A DNA stretch of 48,985 nucleotides from Marinobacter xestospongiae (GCF_023156385.1 NZ_JAKZAK010000035.1:1-48985); one strand, 5' to 3'; positions 33,391 to 42,423 are shown, numbered from the stretch's first letter. Translations and numbers: made by a program. Notes: generated by a model not told the origin, from the letters alone.

Positions 33391-33949
33391 GCTGTCTCTT
33401 CCCAGAATTCACGATGCCTTCCCTGAACTGGTGCCCAGAGTTACTTGTGGGCGCAGCCGTAGACTCCGGGAGCTGGTGAACACTGGCGAGCTTGACGTGG
33501 CCATCGTGACGAGTGAGCAGCAGTTCGAGCCTGAACAAAGTCTCTGGTCAGAGGCTTTGTGCTGGTATGCGTCGTCCAGTCTTTCGGTAACTGGAGAAGA
33601 CACGCTGCCCGTCGCTTTGCTGGAGAGCGACTGCGCACTCAGGGATATGGCCGCCACTGATCTGAAGCAGGCTGCCCTCAATTACGAGGCGGTTTTGACA
33701 AGCACTGACGTAGATAATCTCTACGCCGCAGTGGAATCAGGATTGGCCATGGCCCTACTCCCCGAATCTTCTGTAATCTCGCCCAAAGTGCGCCCGGTTC
33801 GACTGAACCAACTGCCGGGGCAGAGGCAATTGACCATGAATATCATCACCGCTGGCACCCTGAGCTCCAGCTTTAATGAACCTCTTCACGAATGTTTGCT
33901 AGCTGCCGCCCGGGCCACTCATGACCGGGCAGCAGCCAGGTCGGGATAG
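33391..33949 (+). pseudogene. LysR regulator, 5' end deleted (effector domain only)
   Basis: The frame encodes the effector-binding part of a LysR protein, beginning at the first beta-strand of the domain (LSLPRIHDAFPELVPRVTCG), then RLRELVNTGELDVAIVTSEQ and LYAAVESGLAMALLPES. The DNA-binding helix-turn-helix and linker, about the first 95-100 residues, are gone. It starts exactly where the leftward dehydrogenase fragment ends, which marks the deletion of the shared 5' region of a former divergent pair. Without its DNA-binding part it cannot act as a regulator. Confidence 0.85.
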
Positions 33950-33952
33950 GCA

Positions 33953-34780
33953 TTATTGTACTGAGTAGCGGGTATTGGTGCGGATGTACAAAGTAACTTC
34001 CCCATCCCCGGAATTCGCGAGATGGTGCGTATAGCGGCCGGTGGACTCCAGATAGCTTCCAGCTTTGAGGATCTTCGGTTCTTCGACATCATGAGCGTCA
34101 TAGGACACCTCACCGCCAATAACCACAGCCCGGAATTCACTGGCGTCCGTCATCAGTTCGCCTTCGAAACCGGCCCCAAGTTTAATCATCGAACCGCCCA
34201 TATCAGCAGTGCTGCCCCAGACATGAGTGATCTGCACATTGTCTGCATTGATGGCGTGAAGGTCGCTTTTCTTGAGCCAGACGACGTTGTCGGCGTGCAG
34301 GTTAAGTGGCCGCTCTCCGTTGTCAAATTGCTCGTCAGAAGGTTGTACCAGATAAGGGCCGGAGTCGATCTCCAGATAAATCAGGTTAGTGTCGCCGTTG
34401 GCCGCTGTGGTGTGGTCTTCACCGGCGGGCTGAGTCCAGAAAGAACCTGGCGGCATCCACATCTTGGCTGCAGAAGGATCGTCATTGTGCATCATTCCCT
34501 CAATCACAACGCCGCGATAGGTAATGTTATGAATGTGGGGCGGGGATTCGAAACCTTTCTTGAATCTAACGAGCATGCCTGTCGCGTTGCCGCTGGTGCG
34601 GTCTCCCCAGAGATCAGCTGCGCCAGGGCTGAGAACGCCGCGCAATGGATTGAGGTAGCCCCATTCCACCTCCTCAGCCGACGTGATATTTACCAGGGAA
34701 CCTGTGTCTTGGTTATCGGCATTCACCAGTGTCGCGGTACTGGCAAGGATAATGATGGATATGACTCTGCGCGAGACCAT
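33953..34780 (-). CDS. Exported DUF4437 cupin-domain protein
   Basis: This 275-residue protein begins with a signal peptide (VSRRVISIIILASTATLVNA) and then shows two cupin-like halves of the DUF4437 type: the first with GMLVRFKKGFESPPHIHNITYRG, whose His pair is metal-binding in cupins, and GSFWTQPAGEDHTTAANG; the second with GSMIKLGAGFEGELMTDASE and a closing TGRYTHHLANSGDGEVTLYI. The family has no established function. AAGGAG precedes the ATG. It ends three bases from the lysR remnant stop in convergent orientation and stands 132 bases after the EamA gene on the same strand. Confidence 0.85.
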   Translation of the reverse strand: MVSRRVISIIILASTATLVNADNQDTGSLVNITSAEEVEWGYLNPLRGVLSPGAADLWGDRTSGNATGMLVRFKKGFESPPHIHNITYRGVVIEGMMHNDDPSAAKMWMPPGSFWTQPAGEDHTTAANGDTNLIYLEIDSGPYLVQPSDEQFDNGERPLNLHADNVVWLKKSDLHAINADNVQITHVWGSTADMGGSMIKLGAGFEGELMTDASEFRAVVIGGEVSYDAHDVEEPKILKAGSYLESTGRYTHHLANSGDGEVTLYIRTNTRYSVQ

Positions 34781-34911
34781 TTGGTAGCTCCTTCTGCTTA
34801 AAAATTAAACCAGATAGGCAAGCTACGCTCGTTTAAAAGGAATAAAAACGGGCCATTCCAGATTTCAGTTTTCGTAAAATCCGCATAATCATGACGGAAC
34901 TTTTGTGAGTG

Positions 34912-35829
34912 TCAGGAAGCACCTGCCCTGACAGGCTCCGCTTGGCCTTCTGAGTCGCCGGTGCGGGTAGAAAGCCACGCCTGAGCAATGCCTGAGGTTA
35001 TGATCAAAGTGCACCCTGCCAGTTGCAGGTTGTTCAGGCCTTGATCGAAAAGCAGCCAGGCGAGCGCCACGACGGTTATCGGCTCTAGGTAGGCCAGTGT
35101 GCCGAATGTGGCGGCCGGCAATGACCTCAGAGCGATCACGGCCAACATGATGGCCAGAAAGCCCGGAACAATCCCGGCTGCGACCAGCCAGCCCCACTGA
35201 TTGAGGCTCATGGGTTCTATCTCGAGCGCCATCAGCGGCAGCATGCATAGCGCACCGGCCAGCATCTGGTAACCGCTACGGGTCAATACCGGAATACGGT
35301 CATCAATCAGACGGTTGGTCAGCATGAAGGCAGTGTAGCAGAGCATCGCCAGCGCGGCATAAGCGAGCCCCACCGCTTCGTCTGCACGGCCACTGATGCT
35401 GAAATTGAACTCCATCATCATCGCAAACCCCAGCAGTGCCCCGCCTATCAATCCTACACCCAATGAGGTCAATCGCTCTCCAAGGAAAAAATGAGCCACC
35501 AGCGAGGCCGTGACTGGCGCCAGATAGAGCACCATCACCGCATTGGCCATCGCCGTGTAATCAACCGCCATGATGTAAAAAACGACGAACCCGGCCAGAA
35601 ACGCGCCGGTCAGAAGGACTTTGCCTCCGGGCCACATAAAGGCCTTCTGGCGTTGCCCGCTGGCCAGCAAATAAACCGCCATGAGCACGGCGCCGATAAA
35701 CAGACGGAAGAAGGTTACAACTTCTGCCCCGGCATTCGCGAATACCGAAATCGCGCCAATGGTGCCCATGAAAACAGCAGACAATGCCGCTGCCCACAAG
35801 AAAACGGCGGTGCCTTGTGACTGGTTCAT
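34912..35829 (-). CDS. EamA/DMT-family exporter
   Basis: A 305-residue drug/metabolite transporter with ten hydrophobic segments in two EamA repeats: the first with FFRLFIGAVLMAVYLLA and ANAVMVLYLAPVTASLVAHFFLGERLT, the second with ALSAVFMG-like helix openings and ATFGTLAYLEPITVVALAWLLFDQ. Proteins of this fold export amino acids, nucleosides or drugs; the substrate is unknown. AGGAG lies five bases before ATG 35829. The next gene on the right is a leftward lysR, 75 bases away and ending toward it, so the two may share a transcript with lysR first. Confidence 0.9.
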   Translation of the reverse strand: MNQSQGTAVFLWAAALSAVFMGTIGAISVFANAGAEVVTFFRLFIGAVLMAVYLLASGQRQKAFMWPGGKVLLTGAFLAGFVVFYIMAVDYTAMANAVMVLYLAPVTASLVAHFFLGERLTSLGVGLIGGALLGFAMMMEFNFSISGRADEAVGLAYAALAMLCYTAFMLTNRLIDDRIPVLTRSGYQMLAGALCMLPLMALEIEPMSLNQWGWLVAAGIVPGFLAIMLAVIALRSLPAATFGTLAYLEPITVVALAWLLFDQGLNNLQLAGCTLIITSGIAQAWLSTRTGDSEGQAEPVRAGAS

Positions 35830-35904
35830 ACTACTCCTGACCGGTTTTATAGAGCGTTGGGTGGAAGGTGCTGAGTGAAAAGTGTTGGCAACCCGCGTTT
35901 TTGT

Positions 35905-36798
35905 TCACGCCTCACGTGGCATTCCTACCAACTTTTTGATTTCAGTGGCTATGGTTCGTATGCGAGCAGGTTGTTCTCGCCCGAACAAAGAGACCAGATA
36001 CAAGGTCTCCACGACCGCAACCGCAAGCTCATGCACGTAGACTGAAGAACCAGCAGGGTAAGCTTCGACGGCATGACGAGGCAGTACGGTAAAACCGAGC
36101 CCTCGGCTGACGGGCTCCAGAATTAGACCGATCTGATTTGAAAAACCTCGTCGTGTCAGAGAGTTGAACGAATGTTGTGAGAACTCTTCGAAGTTTGCAC
36201 CCAATAGAATCTCAGCGTGGTGTTGGCCGTCCGGGTGATCGATGAACCCCAGTGCCTGCAATACTGCCCAATCAGGATGGGTCAGATTTTTTGGCGTCAC
36301 CAGCAAAAGGGATTCCTCGCCAACCGCTTCCCAATGCAAACCGGGTTCATTGGGCTTTCGAGTCGTGAGCCCAATATCAATACGATCATCCAACAGGGCT
36401 CGCTCGATATCCGGGTTGGGAGCGAATCGATAGTCCAGTGCCAGGAGCGGATGCGCTTGCTGAAGGTCCAGCAAGCGCGGATAGAGTTTCAAGCCAACGC
36501 TCCCCGGGGACATTAGGCGAACCTCTCCGGCATCGGCCGGGTCCTCTCCCACTTCTGTCGCCAGGTTTGTCATCGACTGAAGAATGTCACAGCCCCGCGT
36601 GTACAACGTCCGCCCAGAATCGGTCAGCGTGAAGCGTTTTTTGTCCCTGACCAACAGGGTGACCGACAGCGAGTTTTCCAGTTTGCGAATGTGCTGGCTG
36701 ACCCCGGATTGGGTCATGAACAGTTTGTCTGCAGTGCGGGTGAAATGGCCGGTCTCAACCAGCGTGCAGAAGGTTCTGAGCCAAATCGGATTTATCAT
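35905..36798 (-). CDS. LysR-family regulator
   Basis: The 297-residue protein opens INPIWLRTFCTLVETGHFTR and has helix-turn-helix FTRTADKLFMTQSGVSQHIR at about residues 18-37, then SVTLLVRDKKRFTLTDSG. The effector domain is complete. It diverges from the VOC gene at 36897 over 98 bases, and also lies upstream of the EamA exporter on the same strand, so it could control both. Confidence 0.92.
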   Translation of the reverse strand: MINPIWLRTFCTLVETGHFTRTADKLFMTQSGVSQHIRKLENSLSVTLLVRDKKRFTLTDSGRTLYTRGCDILQSMTNLATEVGEDPADAGEVRLMSPGSVGLKLYPRLLDLQQAHPLLALDYRFAPNPDIERALLDDRIDIGLTTRKPNEPGLHWEAVGEESLLLVTPKNLTHPDWAVLQALGFIDHPDGQHHAEILLGANFEEFSQHSFNSLTRRGFSNQIGLILEPVSRGLGFTVLPRHAVEAYPAGSSVYVHELAVAVVETLYLVSLFGREQPARIRTIATEIKKLVGMPREA

Positions 36799-36896
36799 TA
36801 CATTACGTACTCAATACCAGTCTAAATGATAATTTTACGTGATCTTTGGCCCATTGCACACTGATGCAACACGTCACAATACAGAGAGGCCATACG

Positions 36897-37397
36897 ATGA
36901 CTTATCCCTACCCCAGAACCTTTTCTCACATTGGGATCTCAGTTCCCGACCTGGAACGCGCCGTGGAGTTTTATACCCAGGTGCTTGGCTGGTACCTGAT
37001 CATGGAACCAACCGAGATTGAGGAAGACGACAGCGCCATTGGCGAAATGTGTACCGATGTTTTCGGCGCAGGCTGGGAACGCTTCCGGATTGCTCACCTC
37101 TCCACAGGAGACCGGATCGGCGTTGAAATATTCGAGTTTCAGGGTCAGGAAAATCCAGAAAACAACTTCGAGTATTGGAAAACCGGCATTTTCCATTTCT
37201 GCGTGCAGGACCCCGATGTGGAAGGACTGGCGGAGCGCATTGTCGCTGCCGGTGGCAAAAAACGCATGTCCGAGCCCCGCCACTACTATCCCGGTGAAAA
37301 ACCTTACCGCATGATTTACATGGAAGACCCTTTCGGAAACATTCTAGAGATCTATAGCCACAGCTATGAGCTGATCTACAGTGCTGGTGCCTATTAA
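36897..37397 (+). CDS. VOC-superfamily (lactoylglutathione lyase-like) protein
   Basis: A 166-residue vicinal-oxygen-chelate protein with FSHIGISVPDLERAVEFYTQV (His11 in a metal-ligand position), IGVEIFEFQ with its Glu, FHFCVQDPDVEGLAERIVAAGG with another His, and MIYMEDPFGNILEIYSHSYE with the final Glu. All four metal-ligand positions therefore look filled, as in active glyoxalases and dioxygenases. ATG 36897 has GAGAGG eight bases upstream; the frame from 36846 is longer but has no ribosome binding site. It diverges from lysR 35905-36798 and is probably its target. Confidence 0.88.
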   Translation: MTYPYPRTFSHIGISVPDLERAVEFYTQVLGWYLIMEPTEIEEDDSAIGEMCTDVFGAGWERFRIAHLSTGDRIGVEIFEFQGQENPENNFEYWKTGIFHFCVQDPDVEGLAERIVAAGGKKRMSEPRHYYPGEKPYRMIYMEDPFGNILEIYSHSYELIYSAGAY

Positions 37398-37471
37398 CCG
37401 GGTTGGTAATCGCCGAACGGCTGGTTGGAGAAATCCGACCAGCCACCAAGCGTCAAGGTTCAGAAACCTGA

Positions 37472-38362
37472 TCAGTCGTTGCAGGCATTCCAATGTTCCT
37501 CAAAGAAGTCGAGGAATACCTGAATGCGCGACGACAGCGAGGTGTTCCGATAGTAAACGGCGCTGACCAGTTCACGGGGATTAGGTCGGACCAGCTGATC
37601 GTTCAACACTTCTACCAATCTGCCCGAGGCGAGATCCTCGCGGATCATGAAATGAGACAGGTAGGCCAGTCCGTTTCCCTCCAGGCACAGTTGGCGCACG
37701 GTTTCTCCGCTGCTGGCACGGATGGTTGGGCTCACTTTCAACCCTTCTCCCAGATGCCACAGATTCAGCGATTCTGGCGCAGTGAAGCCGATGATTTCAT
37801 GCTGGCCCAGGTCCGAAAGAGAGCGGCATTGCCCACGACGTTGAAGATACTCCGGTGAAGCCACCACAGACAGTGGCGAGCGGCCGAGCGCTCTGGCATG
37901 AAGCGTCGAATCGTCCAGGGGGCCAATCCGGATCGCGATATCGATCCGTCGCTCCAAAAGATCGACGATCTGATCGCTGGCCGTTAATTCGAGCTCAATA
38001 TCTGGATAGGTGTCCCGAAATTTCCGAACGTGGGGCACAATCTGATGAAGCAGGAAAGGGTTCGCGGCGTCTACTCTCAATCGCCCTGCCGGTCTCTGTT
38101 TTCGAACAGCCAGCTGTTCTTCTGCCTCCTCCAGGGAGGCAAGCCCCTCACGAACCTTGTCAACGAACACCCGCCCCTCTTCAGTAAGCCCCACTTTTCG
38201 GGTGGTTCGATTCAGCAGAGTGGTATTCAGGGACTGTTCGAGACGAGTGACGGCTCTGGAGACTCGCGTTACCGATACCTCCAGCTGTTCTGCCGCATTG
38301 CTGAAGCTCCCACTATCGACCACTGACAGCAGGAAGTGGAGATCGTCCGACCGGCTTTTCAT
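37472..38362 (-). CDS. LysR-family regulator (CrgA/DmlR-like) of the MFS operon
   Basis: The 296-residue protein has helix-turn-helix SGSFSNAAEQLEVSVTRVSR at about residues 17-36 and SLNTTLLNRTTRKVGLT, then a full effector domain. It diverges from the MFS-monooxygenase-MDR-aldo/keto reductase operon at 38470, over 107 bases containing direct repeats around a palindrome, so it most probably controls that operon. Length and order are typical. Confidence 0.93.
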   Translation of the reverse strand: MKSRSDDLHFLLSVVDSGSFSNAAEQLEVSVTRVSRAVTRLEQSLNTTLLNRTTRKVGLTEEGRVFVDKVREGLASLEEAEEQLAVRKQRPAGRLRVDAANPFLLHQIVPHVRKFRDTYPDIELELTASDQIVDLLERRIDIAIRIGPLDDSTLHARALGRSPLSVVASPEYLQRRGQCRSLSDLGQHEIIGFTAPESLNLWHLGEGLKVSPTIRASSGETVRQLCLEGNGLAYLSHFMIREDLASGRLVEVLNDQLVRPNPRELVSAVYYRNTSLSSRIQVFLDFFEEHWNACND

Positions 38363-38371
38363 TTCATTTAC

Positions 38372-38412
38372 CGCAAAAGTTATTTTCGAAAACGACCGTT
38401 TATCGCAAAAGT
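38372..38412. promoter_or_regulatory. Candidate LysR binding region of the MFS operon
   Basis: CGCAAAAGT occurs at 38372-38380 and 38404-38412, 32 bases apart, on either side of the palindrome TTTTCGAAAA (38383-38392). The spacing is about three helical turns, in the lysR/MFS divergent gap. GAAAACGA and CCGTTTAT from this region recur upstream of the MDR gene at 31.6 kb. Confidence 0.5.
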
Positions 38413-38469
38413 ATGCGGCCTCAGACTTACCAGCGTCAATTAATCCTCCTCTATGAACTGGAGTCCGCT

Positions 38470-39642
38470 ATGCCCATTGCACTTTTCGCGCTCACGTTGA
38501 GCGCCTTCGCAATCGGGACCACCGAATTCGTCATCGTTGGTCTGGTCCCGACCATTGCCCAGGATCTGGGCGTCACCCTGCCATCAGCTGGCCTACTGGT
38601 CAGCCTCTACGCCCTCGGCGTTGCCGTCGGCGCCCCGGTGCTGACCGCACTGACCGGTCGCTGGAACCGAAAACTGGTCTTATTATCGCTGATGAGTCTG
38701 TTTATCGTTGGTAATCTCCTTGCCTGGCTGGCGCCGAATTACGGGTCGCTGATTACCGCCCGCATTCTCACCGGCCTTGCCCACGGTGTGTTCTTCTCGA
38801 TCGGCTCAACCATCGCTACCAGCCTGGTGCCGAAGGAAAAAGAAGCCAGTGCTATTGCCATTATGTTCACCGGGCTCACTGTTGCCCTGGTAACCGGTGT
38901 TCCCCTGGGCACCTTTATCGGCCAGACCTTTGGTTGGCGAGCCACCTTCCTGACTGTTGCCGCCCTCGGCGCAATCGCCCTGATCGGAAGCGCACTTCTG
39001 GTGCCGAAGAACCTGAAGCAATCCAAGCCGGCCACTCTGCGTCAGCAGCTTGAGGTGATTACCCATCCACGGCTGTTGCTGGTGTATGCAATGACCGCCA
39101 TCGGCTATGGCGGCACCTTCACGGCGTTCACCTACCTGACGCCCATTCTTGAGGACGTTACCGGGTTCGCGTCCGGCATGGTAAGCCTGCTGCTGCTCGT
39201 GTACGGCGTCTCTGTGGCAACTGGCAATATCTGGGGCGGCAAGCTAGCCGACCGACTGGGGCCAACTTCTGCGCTGTACATCATTTTCGGCGGTCTGGCA
39301 GCCATCCTTTTTGTGCTGACGTTCACAGCCTACAACCCGATTGCGGCAGTCATCACCCTGCTGATCTGGGGAGCCTTCGCCTTCGGCAATGTCCCCGGGC
39401 TGCAGGTTTACGTGGTCCAGCTGGCTGAACGCTACACCCCGCATTCAGTGGATGTGGCCTCCGGCCTCAACATCGCCGCATTCAACATCGGTATTGCCGT
39501 GGGCGCCTGGCTCGGCGGCCATGTCGTGGCCGATATGGGTCTGATGAACACCCCGTGGATTGGCGGGGTTATCGTCCTCGCGGCACTGCTGCTGACACGA
39601 CTTTCGGCTTCGCTGGATAGCCGCCAGACAGCCGTCGCCTAA
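38470..39642 (+). CDS. MFS efflux transporter (AraJ-like, DHA1 group)
   Basis: A 390-residue MFS exporter. PIALFALTLSAFAIGTTEFV is the first helix, GRWNRKLVLLSLMSLFIVGN carries the loop 2-3 motif, and the antiporter motif in helix 5 reads LVTGVPLGTFIGQTFGWRA, which marks drug or sugar proton antiporters. ATG 38470 has GGAG seven bases upstream; an earlier ATG at 38413 lies in the regulatory region. It is the first gene of a likely four-gene operon and is followed by a GC-rich hairpin before the monooxygenase. A decayed relative with a missing N-terminus lies at 43907-44916. Confidence 0.93.
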   Translation: MPIALFALTLSAFAIGTTEFVIVGLVPTIAQDLGVTLPSAGLLVSLYALGVAVGAPVLTALTGRWNRKLVLLSLMSLFIVGNLLAWLAPNYGSLITARILTGLAHGVFFSIGSTIATSLVPKEKEASAIAIMFTGLTVALVTGVPLGTFIGQTFGWRATFLTVAALGAIALIGSALLVPKNLKQSKPATLRQQLEVITHPRLLLVYAMTAIGYGGTFTAFTYLTPILEDVTGFASGMVSLLLLVYGVSVATGNIWGGKLADRLGPTSALYIIFGGLAAILFVLTFTAYNPIAAVITLLIWGAFAFGNVPGLQVYVVQLAERYTPHSVDVASGLNIAAFNIGIAVGAWLGGHVVADMGLMNTPWIGGVIVLAALLLTRLSASLDSRQTAVA

Positions 39643-39666
39643 AAATCAATCGAATGAAATGTGAAA

Positions 39667-39684
39667 GGCCCCCACAAGGGGGCC
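39667..39684 (+). other. Intercistronic hairpin between the MFS and monooxygenase genes
   Basis: GGCCCCC (39667-39673) pairs with GGGGGCC (39678-39684) over ACAA. The decayed copy of this junction has a hairpin at the same place (44926-44945) whose stem differs by a paired change, so the RNA structure was probably selected. No T-run follows, and AGAGGA of the next gene comes right after; a message-stability or partial attenuation element fits better than a terminator. Confidence 0.7.
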
Positions 39685-39697
39685 CAAGAGGATTTAT

Positions 39698-40618
39698 ATG
39701 GACCTTTCAAGATTGACTTCGGGGCCCCTGACCCTTGGTCTTGAACTGCCACTGGACAATGACTGGACTCAGGCAGGCCAACGCCAAAGGATGCTCGACA
39801 AGCGACCGTTTGGCGTACCGGATCTCAGCGAGCACCAATCGCTGGCCAGGCTGGCTGATGAGCTGGGTTTCAGGGCTTTGTGGGTTCGGGATGTTCCCCT
39901 CTATGACCCTTCGTTTGGCGATGCCGCCCAGGTGTTCGATCCACTGGTGTATTTGGGGTTTCTGTCTGGAACTACCCGTAACATTCTCCTTGGCACGGCA
40001 GCTGTTGTGCTCCCTCTGCGCAGCCCCTGGATCGTCCGCAAATCTGCGGCGTCGGTCCAGGCACTGAGTGAGGATCGCTTGATGCTTGGTGTGGCAAGTG
40101 GAGATCGCCCCTCGGAGTACCCGTTATTTGGCGTGAACTACGAGAATCGTGGACAGGCCTTTCGGGAAAGCGTGGAGATCCTGACCGGTAAACAGGATTC
40201 CCGACTGTCGCCGGGCCAGTCCATTTTGCCCGAAACCCGGACACCGCCGCTGCTGTCTGCCGGGTTATCACAGCAATCACCGGGATGGATTGGTCAACAC
40301 ATGAGCGGCTGGCTGGCGTACCCGGGAACGCCGGAGGAGCACGTGCACCGGGTCAAGCTGTGGCGAGAGGTTGCCGGTGAGAAGCCCTATGTATCATTCA
40401 TCCATCTGGACTATCTCGACGAACCCTACGCGCCGCGCCGGCGTCACCGCTTCGGGCTGCAAACCGGTCGGGATGGCCTGTTACGGGAGCTGGAAGAGAT
40501 GCAGAGTGCTGGCGTAAACCACATAGGGCTTCATTTCCGGCGCAATCAGGCGCCGGTCGACGAGTCAATGCGGCTCATTGCTCAAGATGTTCTGGGAGTA
40601 TTTCATCATGAAAACTGA
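39698..40618 (+). CDS. Luciferase-like monooxygenase (LLM) family protein
   Basis: A 306-residue flavin-dependent LLM protein: ARLADELGFRALWVRDVPLYDP at the front, GFLSGTTRNILLGTAAVVLPLRSPWIVRKSAASVQALSEDRLMLGVASGDRPSEY with the characteristic TIM-barrel strands, and GVNHIGLHFRRNQAP near the end. Such enzymes use reduced FMN or F420 to oxygenate or reduce small substrates. It follows the MFS gene by 55 bases and a hairpin, and its stop overlaps the MDR start by 11 bases, so the reductase genes after it are translationally linked. Its first 25 codons survive in the decayed copy at 44960. Confidence 0.9.
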   Translation: MDLSRLTSGPLTLGLELPLDNDWTQAGQRQRMLDKRPFGVPDLSEHQSLARLADELGFRALWVRDVPLYDPSFGDAAQVFDPLVYLGFLSGTTRNILLGTAAVVLPLRSPWIVRKSAASVQALSEDRLMLGVASGDRPSEYPLFGVNYENRGQAFRESVEILTGKQDSRLSPGQSILPETRTPPLLSAGLSQQSPGWIGQHMSGWLAYPGTPEEHVHRVKLWREVAGEKPYVSFIHLDYLDEPYAPRRRHRFGLQTGRDGLLRELEEMQSAGVNHIGLHFRRNQAPVDESMRLIAQDVLGVFHHEN

Positions 40619-41597
40619 AAGGTTTATGGCCTGGGGCGTGAAGGAACAGAACACGCCCATCAGGGCCCTCCAAAGCAAGAGTACAGACGCAATACCAACT
40701 CCGGGACCAAACGACGTCGTCATCCGGAACGAGTACATCGGTCTTAACCCTGTTGACTGGAAAGTGATCCAAAATTGGCCCGTTTCCTGGGCCACCGGAC
40801 ACATACCCGGCGTTGATGGCGCCGGTACAGTGGTTGAGGTGGGCAAGGACGTGAGAGGGGTTGTTCCCGGCCAGAGAATCGCTTATCACCAGGACCTGCA
40901 CCGTAATGGCAGCTTTGCCAGCCACACGGCCGTGAATCAAAAAACGCTACTGAGAGTCCCGGATATACTGCCGCTGTCACTAGCTGCCGCGCTACCCTGC
41001 CCGTTGATGACCGCCTGGCAGGCAATTGAAAAAATCCCACGCATGCCAGAGGCCGATGTACTCATTACCGGTGCCGGCGGCATGGTAGGCCGTTTCCTGG
41101 TTCAACTGGCCGTGCAGCGGAATTACCGGGTGACAGCCATGGCCTCGGCCCGGCACCACAAAACGCTTCGTCAGCTGGGCGCAGAAACAACGATCGGCTG
41201 GAATACCGAACAGTCTGAAAGCGCATTTTTCGCTGTGTTTGACACCGTGAATGCGCAGCACGCCTCGTCAATGGCCGGCCTGGTTGAAGCCAATGGCCAT
41301 ATCGTTTGCATACAGGACCGCCTGGAAACACCGCCGCTGCCAGCCTTCGACAAGGCCCTCTCCCTCCATGAAGTGGCCCTTAACGGGCTTTTCCGGGCAG
41401 GCAGCGATCGGCAATGGGCTCAATTCCGGCAAGCCGGAGAGGACCTTCTCACCATGGTGACCCATGAAAAACTGAGAGCTCCGGAACCACACATCGAGCC
41501 CATGACAGCGCTTCCTGAGGCGCTGGAGGAACTAACAACTCAGGATCGTCCACTCAAGACGGTCATCGACGTCCGTCACTTCACAAACGAGGAGTAA
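40608..41597 (+). CDS. MDR-family zinc-free reductase (quinone oxidoreductase-like)
   Basis: A 329-residue medium-chain reductase: MAWGVKEQNTPIRALQ, NEYIGLNPVDWKVIQ, HIPGVDGAGTVVEVGKDVRGVVPGQRIAYHQ, and the cofactor loop DVLITGAGGMVGRFLVQLA. No zinc-ligand set is seen. GGAG stands about nine bases before ATG 40608, which is inside the monooxygenase coding end (11-base overlap). It is followed by the aldo/keto reductase after three bases. With its partners it likely handles carbonyl or enone products of the monooxygenase (inference). Confidence 0.9.
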   Translation: MKTERFMAWGVKEQNTPIRALQSKSTDAIPTPGPNDVVIRNEYIGLNPVDWKVIQNWPVSWATGHIPGVDGAGTVVEVGKDVRGVVPGQRIAYHQDLHRNGSFASHTAVNQKTLLRVPDILPLSLAAALPCPLMTAWQAIEKIPRMPEADVLITGAGGMVGRFLVQLAVQRNYRVTAMASARHHKTLRQLGAETTIGWNTEQSESAFFAVFDTVNAQHASSMAGLVEANGHIVCIQDRLETPPLPAFDKALSLHEVALNGLFRAGSDRQWAQFRQAGEDLLTMVTHEKLRAPEPHIEPMTALPEALEELTTQDRPLKTVIDVRHFTNEE

Positions 41598-41600
41598 ACC

Positions 41601-42407
41601 ATGACAACTGCTATTCCGAATCCCGGCCTTGGCACCTTCCGCCTGAAAGGCGACGATCTGAAGTCTGCTGTCACCGAGGCACTGGATCTGGGTTACCGTC
41701 ACATCGACACCGCCCAGATCTACGAAAACGAAAGTGAAATCGGCGACCTGCTCGCAACATCAGGAGTGGATCGCTCCGAGCTGTTTATAACTACCAAGGT
41801 CTGGTACACCAATCTTACACGGGATGCGTTCATACCCAGTGTGCGCGAGAGCCTGGCCAAGTTGAAGACAGACTACGTTGACCTGTTACTGATCCACTGG
41901 CCCTCGCCCGATGAGGAAGTGCCGATGGAGGAATACATCAGCCAGCTGCTCGAATCCAGGGAGCTGGGCCTGGCCAGAAACATTGGCATATCCAACTTCA
42001 CCATTGATCAGATGGAACGAGCCATCCACATCGCCGGAGAAGGTGAAATCTTAACCAATCAGGTAGAGGTTCACCCTTTCCTGCAAAACAATGCAGTGGT
42101 TGAGTTCTGCCAACGCAATAACATCGTGGTTACCGGATTCATGCCATTGGCCGTCGGCAAGGTGCTAGAGGACGACACCCTAGCCATAATTGCTGAAAAG
42201 CATAACGCAACAATTGCACAAGTTGTCCTGGCTTGGCTAAAGCAAAGGGGTATCGTGGTGATTCCCTCCTCCACCAAGCGCGCCCATTTGGCGTCCAACC
42301 TGGCTGCCTTTAATCTCAGCCTTCCCGAAGAGGACATCGCTGACATTCAGCAACTGGATGCTAATCACAGGATCGCAGCACCTGATTTTGCTCCTACCTG
42401 GGACTAA
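41601..42407 (+). CDS. dkgB: Aldo/keto reductase, DkgB-like
   Basis: This 268-residue NADPH-dependent aldo/keto reductase has the complete catalytic tetrad: Asp36 and Tyr41 in HIDTAQIYENE, Lys66 in FITTKVWY and His99 in LLLIHWPSP. GISNFTIDQMERAI and VVIPSSTKRAHLASNL (cofactor 2'-phosphate loop) are the family's other signatures. The overall form, NPGLGTFRLKGDDL onward, is that of E. coli DkgB (2,5-diketo-D-gluconate reductase B), whose natural substrates include methylglyoxal and other aldehydes. It is the last gene of the operon; a new promoter for tetR begins 17 bases beyond. Confidence 0.9.
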   Translation: MTTAIPNPGLGTFRLKGDDLKSAVTEALDLGYRHIDTAQIYENESEIGDLLATSGVDRSELFITTKVWYTNLTRDAFIPSVRESLAKLKTDYVDLLLIHWPSPDEEVPMEEYISQLLESRELGLARNIGISNFTIDQMERAIHIAGEGEILTNQVEVHPFLQNNAVVEFCQRNNIVVTGFMPLAVGKVLEDDTLAIIAEKHNATIAQVVLAWLKQRGIVVIPSSTKRAHLASNLAAFNLSLPEEDIADIQQLDANHRIAAPDFAPTWD

Positions 42408-42423
42408 CCCCGAGTCCGTCAGT

